A stretch of DNA of 64,000 nt, taken from JAPLST01 sp964397565. Its GTDB lineage: Bacteria; Auribacterota; UBA3054; JAPLST01. Numbering within the stretch: position 1 is the first letter of the stretch; every line of letters starts with the position of its first letter. Positions 58,782-64,000 of the stretch are shown piece after piece. Made by a program: the position numbers and the translations under genes. The notes beneath the pieces were generated by a model, which was not told the origin of the DNA, ran no database searches, and saw nothing but the letters and a program-made list of their open reading frames with translations. The stretch is taken from positions 1-64,000 of the forward strand of contig CAYNJC010000006.1 in the NCBI GenBank assembly GCA_964397565.1, in the 5' to 3' direction.

Positions 58782-59674
58782 GCGCAGCGGCGGCTGGCAC
58801 CGGCCCTGCCGGCGCGCGGCGCGCATGCCGGATTGTGATTGCGTCGGGCAAAGGCGGTACGGGCAAGACGACTGTGGCGGTCAATCTGGCGCGGGCGTGC
58901 GGCGGGCCGGTGCAGGTGCTGGATTGCGATGTCGAGGCGCCCAACGCGCACTTGTTTCTGCGGGGTACGCCGCAGGGCAGCACGCCCTGCATGGTGATGG
59001 TGCCGGAGATTGACGCGGCCGTCTGCGACGGCTGCGGTGAATGCGCGCGTTTGTGCGCCTACAACGCCATTGCGGTGGCGGGCACACGGACGCTGATCTT
59101 TCCGGAATTGTGCCACAGTTGCGGCGGCTGTGTGCAGGTGTGCCCGCGGCAGGCCATCCGCGAAATCCCGCATCGCATTGGCGACGTTGAAACGCAGCAG
59201 GCCGGCCTGATCACCTTGACGCTGGGGCGGCTGGATATTGGCGTGGCGATGGCGCCGCCGCTGATTCGCGCGGTGCAAGCCCGTGCGCAGGGTGGCCGGC
59301 CGGTGATTATTGACGCGCCGCCGGGCACGTCGTGTCCCGCGGTGACGGCGGTACGCGCCGCTGAATATGCCGTGCTGGTGACGGAGCCGACGCCGTTCGG
59401 CCTGCATGATGTGCGCCTGGCGGTGGCGATGACGCGCACACTGGGCGTGCCGTGTGGCGTGGTCGTCAACCGTGCCGGCAGCGGCGACGAGCGCGTGCAG
59501 CTGTTTTGCCAGGCCGAGGCCATCCCGCTGTTGCTCGAGATTCCGGATGACCGGCGCATTGCGGAGGCGTATGCGCGCGGCGCGCTGATTTTTGACGCGC
59601 TGCCGGAGTATCGCGCGGCCTTTGTCATGTTATGGGACCGCGTGCAATCCATCCATCACAAACCTCATGAATGA
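58778..59674 (+). CDS. MinD/ParA-type ATPase with inserted double ferredoxin domain, 1
   Basis: A 298-residue P-loop ATPase: Walker A SGKGGTGKTTVAVNLA, then an inserted 2[4Fe-4S] ferredoxin domain (about 70-135: CDGCGECARLCAYNAI, CHSCGGCVQVCPRQAI), Walker B VIIDAPPGTSCP and the C-terminal MinD-like part. It matches the ferredoxin-MinD ATPases of the orange-protein operon (DVU2103/DVU2104 in Desulfovibrio) that build or move Fe-S or Mo-Cu clusters. The GTG at 58778 overlaps the ORP-like stop. The end overlaps the TauE gene by 8 bp. A paralogue is at 61243. Confidence 0.9.
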   Translation: MSAAAAGTGPAGARRACRIVIASGKGGTGKTTVAVNLARACGGPVQVLDCDVEAPNAHLFLRGTPQGSTPCMVMVPEIDAAVCDGCGECARLCAYNAIAVAGTRTLIFPELCHSCGGCVQVCPRQAIREIPHRIGDVETQQAGLITLTLGRLDIGVAMAPPLIRAVQARAQGGRPVIIDAPPGTSCPAVTAVRAAEYAVLVTEPTPFGLHDVRLAVAMTRTLGVPCGVVVNRAGSGDERVQLFCQAEAIPLLLEIPDDRRIAEAYARGALIFDALPEYRAAFVMLWDRVQSIHHKPHE

Positions 59675-60464
59675 CACGTGGATCATGCTGCTGAGTGTCG
59701 GCGTGGCGGCCGGGCTGCTGGGCGGGCTGCTGGGCATTGGCGGGGGCATCTTGCTGATGCCGGTGCTGCGCTTTGTCTTGCACCTGACGCCGGCGGATGC
59801 GGCGGGCACGACCGTGCTGGCGGTGTGGTGCACCACGCTGGCGGGCGGCATCAAGCATTATCGCCTGGGGCATGTGCCGCTGCGCGCGCTGGTGCCGATC
59901 ATCATCAGCGGCGCGGTATCTGCCTTGATTTGTTCGCTGCTGTTCGCGCGCTGGGCACGCGCGGGATTCTGGCTGGACATCGGCATCGGCGCGGTGTTTA
60001 CGGCGGTGGCGTGGCGCATGCTGTGGGAAGCCGTGCCGCGCGCGCCGGAACAGCGGACCAGCGCACCAGACGCACTGCCCTTGCGTGGCAGCCTGCTGCG
60101 CAAGGCGCTGCTCGGCGCGGGCGCGGGCATCCTGCCGGGCTTGTTTGGCATCGGCACGGGCGCGGTGTTGGTGCCGGCGTTCCGCTATTGTTTCCGTGCG
60201 CCGATCAAAGTCGCGATTGGCGCCTCACTGGCCTGCTTTTGCGCCAATGCGTTGATCAGCGCCGCGTTCAAATATGCCCAGGGGTATGTGCGGCTGGACG
60301 TGGCCTTGCCGTTGTGCTGCGGGTGCGTGCTGGGCGCGCAGATCGGCGCCATCATCAATCATCGTGCGCCCGCGCGGCTGCTGGGCTTCTTGTTTGGGCT
60401 GCTGTTCTTGTATGTGGCCGCGCGCTTTCTCTACACCGGCATTGGGGAGTGCCTGCAATCATGA
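59667..60464 (+). CDS. TauE/SafE-family membrane transporter in the ORP-like cluster
   Basis: A 265-residue protein with about eight membrane helices in two halves, beginning LLSVGVAAGLLGGLLGIGGG and repeating the motif as GAGILPGLFGIGTGAVLVP. The family moves small sulphur anions across the membrane. Both ends overlap neighbours (8 bp with the ATPase gene, 4 bp with the DUF364 gene), so it is a true part of the cluster and might provide or export sulphur species linked to cluster building. The known Desulfovibrio orp operons, as I recall them, have no such gene. Confidence 0.85.
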   Translation: MNDTWIMLLSVGVAAGLLGGLLGIGGGILLMPVLRFVLHLTPADAAGTTVLAVWCTTLAGGIKHYRLGHVPLRALVPIIISGAVSALICSLLFARWARAGFWLDIGIGAVFTAVAWRMLWEAVPRAPEQRTSAPDALPLRGSLLRKALLGAGAGILPGLFGIGTGAVLVPAFRYCFRAPIKVAIGASLACFCANALISAAFKYAQGYVRLDVALPLCCGCVLGAQIGAIINHRAPARLLGFLFGLLFLYVAARFLYTGIGECLQS

Positions 60465-61246
60465 CGAACTTGCTGGAAACCTGCCGGGCCCAGTGTGGCA
60501 AGCTGGTCGAGCAACACGGCCTGTGCGACACGCTGGTGACCGTGACCGCCGCCGTGCTGGCGCCTGCGGCGGCGATTGGCACGCCCACCCGCCGTGATTT
60601 TCCCATTCTGCAGGGGCGCGAGCAGATGATCGAGGCGGTCATCAACGGCGCGCGCGGCCAAGCCTTCACCGACAGCCCGCTCAATTTCGCCGGCACGCTA
60701 CGCGACGTGCTGGCCCTGCCGCTGACCGACAACGGCGCGCGGGCAGTGGTGCTGGCCGCGCTGAACGCGCTGCTCTGCCATGTGTGTTTGGTGACCGACA
60801 CGGTGCATTGCAAAGACGACGCGCCGGAAGAATGTGCCACCGCCATGGCCGAGAAAGCGCGCGATACCGGCGCGCGCACGGTCGGCTTGATCGGCTTCAA
60901 TCCTGCCATTGCCGAGGCGCTGGTGCATGTCTTTGGCGCCGGGAACGTGCGCATCACCGACCTCAATCCGAACAATATTGCCACCACCAAGTTTGGCGTG
61001 CCTGTCCACGACGGGCACGCGTACGGCCACGACCTGATCAAGGGCGTTGATTTGATTCTGGCGACCGGCACGATGGTCGTCAATGGCACGGGCGAGGCCT
61101 TGCTGCAAGCGGCGCAGGCGGCCGGCACGCGCTGTGTGCTGTATGGCGTCACCGGTGCGGCAGTCTGTCATTTGGCCGGGTTGGAGCGCTGGTGCTTTCA
61201 GGCACAATCCGGCGTGTCCGCGCCGCAAAGGAAGACCCGCACATGA
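60461..61246 (+). CDS. DUF364 (PF04016) putative metal-chelate protein
   Basis: A 261-residue protein with features of the DUF364/PF04016 family: GARTVGLIGFNPAIAEALV, VRITDLNPNNIATTKFGVPV, LATGTMVVNGTGEALLQAA and VLYGVTGAAVCHLAGL. Proteins of this family have an enolase-like N-terminal and a Rossmann-like C-terminal half and may chelate heavy metals. The start overlaps TauE and the stop overlaps the second MinD gene, each as ATGA. Cys residues in the middle (CHVCLVTDTVHCKDD) could be metal ligands. Confidence 0.75.
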   Translation: MTNLLETCRAQCGKLVEQHGLCDTLVTVTAAVLAPAAAIGTPTRRDFPILQGREQMIEAVINGARGQAFTDSPLNFAGTLRDVLALPLTDNGARAVVLAALNALLCHVCLVTDTVHCKDDAPEECATAMAEKARDTGARTVGLIGFNPAIAEALVHVFGAGNVRITDLNPNNIATTKFGVPVHDGHAYGHDLIKGVDLILATGTMVVNGTGEALLQAAQAAGTRCVLYGVTGAAVCHLAGLERWCFQAQSGVSAPQRKTRT

Positions 61247-62142
61247 TCCAGGAATTAGTCGTGATCAGCGGCAAAGGCGGTACGGGCAAGACCAGTGTCA
61301 CGGCCTCGCTGGCGGTACTGGCACACACGGCGGTGATTGCCGATTGCGATGTGGACGCGGCCGATTTGCACCTCGTGCTGGAACCGCAGGTGCACGAGCG
61401 GCATGCATTTCGCGCCGGGCATGTGGCGTTGATTCGCCAGACCGATTGCATCGGCTGCGGCGCGTGCCTGGCGCAGTGCCGCTTTGAGGCCGTACGGATG
61501 CAGGGCGTGGCGGCGGGCGCAGCCACGTTTTCCATTGATCCGATTGCCTGCGAGGGCTGCGGCGTCTGCGTCCATTTCTGCCCGGTGCAGGCGATTGATT
61601 TTCCCGAGCGCGGGTGCGGCGCATGGATGGTGTCCACGACGCGTTGCGGGCCAATGGTGCATGCGCACCTGGACCCGGGCGCAGGCAATTCGGGCAAGCT
61701 GGTCGCGCAGGTGCGCGCCGCGGCGCGCCGTATTGCCGAACGCGACCAGCACGCGCTGATCATCGTGGACGGCCCGCCCGGCATCGGCTGCCCCGTGATC
61801 GCCTCGCTGAGCGGCGCGACGCAGGTGCTGATTGTCACCGAGCCCAGCGTCGCCGGTGCACACGACTTGGCGCGCGTACTGGCGCTGACGCGCCATTTCC
61901 GTATTCCGACCGCCGTGTGTGTCAACAAATGGGACCTCAGCCCCGCCCTGGCGCAGCAGATCGAGGATACGGCGCGGCAGGCGGGCGCCAGCATCGCCGG
62001 CCGCATCCGCTATGATCGCGGCGTCACCCAGGCTCAATTGCACGCGCGCGCCGTGGTCGAGATCGCCACCGCCAGCGCCGCCGACATCCGCCACGTGTGG
62101 GACAGCCTGTCTAACCTGCCCAAGCAGACGACGCATGCGTGA
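61243..62142 (+). CDS. MinD/ParA-type ATPase with inserted double ferredoxin domain, 2
   Basis: A 299-residue paralogue of the ATPase at 58778: Walker A SGKGGTGKTSVTASLA, ferredoxin part CIGCGACLAQCRFEAV and CEGCGVCVHFCPVQAI (about 65-125), and Walker B IIVDGPPGIGCPV. In Desulfovibrio the two such ATPases are also paired in one operon, so they probably form a heterodimer. The start overlaps DUF364 (ATGA) and its end overlaps the Mrp gene by 8 bp. Confidence 0.9.
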   Translation: MIQELVVISGKGGTGKTSVTASLAVLAHTAVIADCDVDAADLHLVLEPQVHERHAFRAGHVALIRQTDCIGCGACLAQCRFEAVRMQGVAAGAATFSIDPIACEGCGVCVHFCPVQAIDFPERGCGAWMVSTTRCGPMVHAHLDPGAGNSGKLVAQVRAAARRIAERDQHALIIVDGPPGIGCPVIASLSGATQVLIVTEPSVAGAHDLARVLALTRHFRIPTAVCVNKWDLSPALAQQIEDTARQAGASIAGRIRYDRGVTQAQLHARAVVEIATASAADIRHVWDSLSNLPKQTTHA

Positions 62143-62953
62143 CACACCCACAATCGCCACGTCCACTGCGCCCCACGCGCACATTCGTCACCATGTGCTG
62201 GTGCTGTCGGGCAAAGGCGGCGTCGGCAAGAGCACGGTGGCGGTGAATCTCGCCATCGCGTTGCAGATGGCCGGCCAGCGCGTGGGCTTGCTCGATGTTG
62301 ATATTCACGGGCCCAGTATTCCGACGATGCTCGGCCTCGAGGGCACGCGCCTGCGCGGCACGGAAGAGCTGCTGCAGCCGGTCGAGCACGACGGTCTGCG
62401 GGTCATGTCGCTCGGCTTCATGCTGACGGATCAGGATGACGCCGTCATCTGGCGCGGCCCGTTGAAAATGAAGCTGATTCGGCAATTTCTCGAACAGGTG
62501 GCATGGGGCGATCTCGATGTCTTGGTGATTGACGCGCCGCCGGGGACGGGTGACGAGCCGCTCTCGGTCTGCCAAGTGCTCGGCGCGGTCAGCGGTGCCG
62601 TGATCGTTACCACGCCGCAAAAAGTGGCAGCGGTGGATGTGCGCAAAGCGATCACGTTTTGCCGCACGCTGCAGGTGCCCGTGCTGGGCGTGGTCGAGAA
62701 CATGAGCGGCTTTGTCTGCCCGACCTGCGGCACGCGCACGGCTATTTTCCCAGCCGGTAGTGCCGCGCGCATGGCGCGCGAGATGCACGTGCCATTCCTC
62801 GGCGCCATCCCGATCGACCCACGCATTGCCGCGGCGGGCGACGAGGGCCGCGCGTTCGTGCGTCAGCCCGGCGCAGGCCCCGCCGCCGATATCATGCGCA
62901 GTATTATGCAGCCTGTGCTTGCCTTGGACACACCTGATGCAGTATCGCACTAA
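62135..62953 (+). CDS. mrp: Mrp/ApbC-type Fe-S cluster carrier ATPase
   Basis: A 272-residue Mrp/NBP35-type ATPase that binds and delivers [4Fe-4S] clusters. The deviant Walker A is SGKGGVGKSTVAVNLA, followed by LDVDIHGPSIPTMLGLEG, IDAPPGTGDEPLS, and the bridging Cys pair in VCPTCGT. It lacks the N-terminal DUF59 domain of longer Mrp proteins. It corresponds to the Mrp protein of the orange-protein complex (DVU2109 type). The start ATG overlaps the upstream stop by 8 bp. Confidence 0.92.
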   Translation: MRDTPTIATSTAPHAHIRHHVLVLSGKGGVGKSTVAVNLAIALQMAGQRVGLLDVDIHGPSIPTMLGLEGTRLRGTEELLQPVEHDGLRVMSLGFMLTDQDDAVIWRGPLKMKLIRQFLEQVAWGDLDVLVIDAPPGTGDEPLSVCQVLGAVSGAVIVTTPQKVAAVDVRKAITFCRTLQVPVLGVVENMSGFVCPTCGTRTAIFPAGSAARMAREMHVPFLGAIPIDPRIAAAGDEGRAFVRQPGAGPAADIMRSIMQPVLALDTPDAVSH

Positions 62954-62980
62954 CCTAATCATACTAAGGAGATGCCCCAC

Positions 62981-63319
62981 ATGATCATTGCTATTCCGCT
63001 TGCCAACGGCCGCTTGGCGCTGCATTTCGGCCACTGCGAACAGTTTGCGCTGGTCGATGCCGATGAAAAAAACAAACAAATCCGTGTGCGCCGCGACTTG
63101 GCCGCACCGGCACACGAACCCGGCTTGCTGCCGCGCTGGCTGGCGCAACAGGGTGCCAACGTTATTATTGCCGGCGGCATGGGACAGCGCGCGCAAGCGC
63201 TCTTCGCCGAGCACAAGATCGCGGTCGTGATCGGCGCGCCGGCGGAGACGCCCGAACAACTCGTGACTGCCTATCTGGCGGGCACACTCGTCACAGGCGA
63301 CAACGTCTGCGACCATTGA
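62981..63319 (+). CDS. NifX/ORP-like small metal-cluster protein, 2
   Basis: A 112-residue NifX-fold protein: MIIAIPLANGRLALHFGHCE, FALVDADEK, then LPRWLAQQGANVIIAGGMGQ and VVIGAPAETPEQLVTAYL. It has the GHC-type loop near the start and the glycine loop GGMGQRA, as in ORP-type proteins. The ATG at 62981 is nine bases after AAGGAG; the ATG right beside the Shine-Dalgarno is too close. It follows mrp after 27 bp and precedes the metallo-beta-lactamase-fold gene. Confidence 0.85.
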   Translation: MIIAIPLANGRLALHFGHCEQFALVDADEKNKQIRVRRDLAAPAHEPGLLPRWLAQQGANVIIAGGMGQRAQALFAEHKIAVVIGAPAETPEQLVTAYLAGTLVTGDNVCDH

Positions 63320-63324
63320 GTGCG

Positions 63325-64000
63325 ATGCGCCCGCCCGTTGTCGTCACGGTGCTGGTGGACAATCTGGCCGCACCGGGCCTGGCATGCGAGCACGGCCTGG
63401 CGCTATGGATTGAGACCGCCGGATTGCGAATTCTGTTTGACACGGGCCAAAGCGACGCGTTCGACAGCAATGCCCGCGTACGCGGCATCGCGACCACAAT
63501 GGCGGATGCGCTCGTGCTTAGTCACGGGCATTACGATCACACCGGCGGGGTGGCGCACGCGTTGGCGCGCGCGCCGGGCATGCAGATCTATGCGCATCCA
63601 GCGGTCACGCGGCCGCGTTGCAGCATTCGTGACGGCGTGGCGAAAGACCTGCAGATGCCGGCCGATGCCCGCCGTGCCTTGGCCCAGCATCCGCCGGCGC
63701 GGCTACACTGGGTGCGCCAGCCAAGCATGCTTGCGCCGACGGTCGGCCTCACCGGCCCGATTCCGCGTACGACGGCATTTGAGGACGTTGGCGGCCCGTT
63801 CTTTCTCGATGCGGCCGGCGCGCAGCCGGATATGATCGAAGACGATCTGGCGCTCTGGATCGCCACGCCCGCCGGCTTGGTCGTCTGTTGCGGCTGCTGT
63901 CACGCCGGGCTGATCAACACACTGCAGTACATTTGCCGCGTGGCCGGCGCCACGCGCATCGCGGGCATTATCGGCGGGCTGCACCTGTTGCATGCCGACG
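63325..64000 (+). CDS. Metallo-beta-lactamase-fold hydrolase (COG1237 type), partial
   Basis: The first 225 residues of an MBL-fold protein, cut by the window end. Metal ligands are in VLSHGHYDHTGG (His67, His69, Asp71, His72). A later CCGCCHAGLINTL carries the next His of the family (normally GCSHPGIVN), here surrounded by four Cys residues, which is unusual. COG1237 proteins include beta-ribofuranosylaminobenzene 5'-phosphate synthase-like enzymes of anaerobes. The start ATG at 63325 lies 5 bp after the NifX-like gene. A gene of this kind often accompanies NifX/MinD clusters. Confidence 0.85.
   Translation, partial: MRPPVVVTVLVDNLAAPGLACEHGLALWIETAGLRILFDTGQSDAFDSNARVRGIATTMADALVLSHGHYDHTGGVAHALARAPGMQIYAHPAVTRPRCSIRDGVAKDLQMPADARRALAQHPPARLHWVRQPSMLAPTVGLTGPIPRTTAFEDVGGPFFLDAAGAQPDMIEDDLALWIATPAGLVVCCGCCHAGLINTLQYICRVAGATRIAGIIGGLHLLHAD

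Overview
The window is GC-rich bacterial DNA with densely packed operons, many joined by ATGA or GTGA stop/start overlaps. Its most telling features are several secreted proteins ending in PEP-CTERM-type sorting signals, two GH172/DUF2961 proteins, a uroporphyrinogen-decarboxylase-like methyltransferase, three sigma54-type promoters (plus one weaker candidate), two sigma54 activators, and an anaerobe-type 'orange protein' (ORP)-like ATPase/NifX cluster. Together these suggest a Gram-negative, at least partly anaerobic organism. A PVC-type lineage (Kiritimatiellota, Lentisphaerota or Verrucomicrobiota) is my best guess, but no marker here proves it.

Layout. 0-6.3 kb: DUF1844 protein, citrate synthase, two tandem GH172 proteins, and on the minus strand frr with a threonine-synthase-like enzyme. 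6.4-17.5 kb: a papain-like secreted protease, a thioredoxin-like lipoprotein, an FmdB zinc ribbon, DsbD, an AsmA-like protein, HflX and a large lipoprotein. 17.5-23 kb: small membrane protein, URO-D-like protein, trans-sulfuration enzyme, a broken cytidine deaminase, and an ECF sigma/anti-sigma/proline-rich protein operon. 23-38.4 kb: a secreted Ig-like protein behind a sigma54 promoter, an operon of histidine kinase, NtrC-type regulator and TPR-CHAT protein, a GAF protein, two metallophosphoesterases with PEP-CTERM tails, a dead methyltransferase gene, and a 993-residue Ig-repeat protein behind a second sigma54 promoter. 38.5-48 kb: an IS element next to the rpsT promoter, rpsT, nnr, a minus-strand pdxB/M14-peptidase/coiled-coil operon, tRNA-Arg, an FKBP isomerase and a radical SAM protein. 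48-55 kb: a dead AraC regulator, a PEP-CTERM protein, a TauE exporter, ETF-quinone oxidoreductase and a PDZ protein with glycine/aspartate repeats. 55-64 kb: a PAS-sigma54 activator followed by a ten-gene plus-strand cluster of NifX-like proteins, ferredoxin-fused MinD ATPases, Mrp, peroxiredoxin, TauE, DUF364, DUF5320 and a metallo-beta-lactamase-fold protein (cut by the window end).

The strongest new signal is regulatory. The promoters of the two Ig-like surface proteins (23.1 kb and 35.0 kb) share a -24/-12 sigma54 element and two upstream copies of a palindrome, TTGACYCNMYRCGTCA. The palindromes are 22 bp apart in both cases and lie at exactly the same distance (91 bp) from the -24 element, although the DNA between them is otherwise unrelated. 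The kinase/NtrC regulator/TPR-CHAT operon lies between the two targets, so it is the natural candidate for the controlling system. Other noteworthy signals are a family of paired palindromes whose arms differ but stay complementary, a MITE-like repeat, and extended -10 promoters placed 6-7 nt from the start codon, which suggests leaderless mRNAs.
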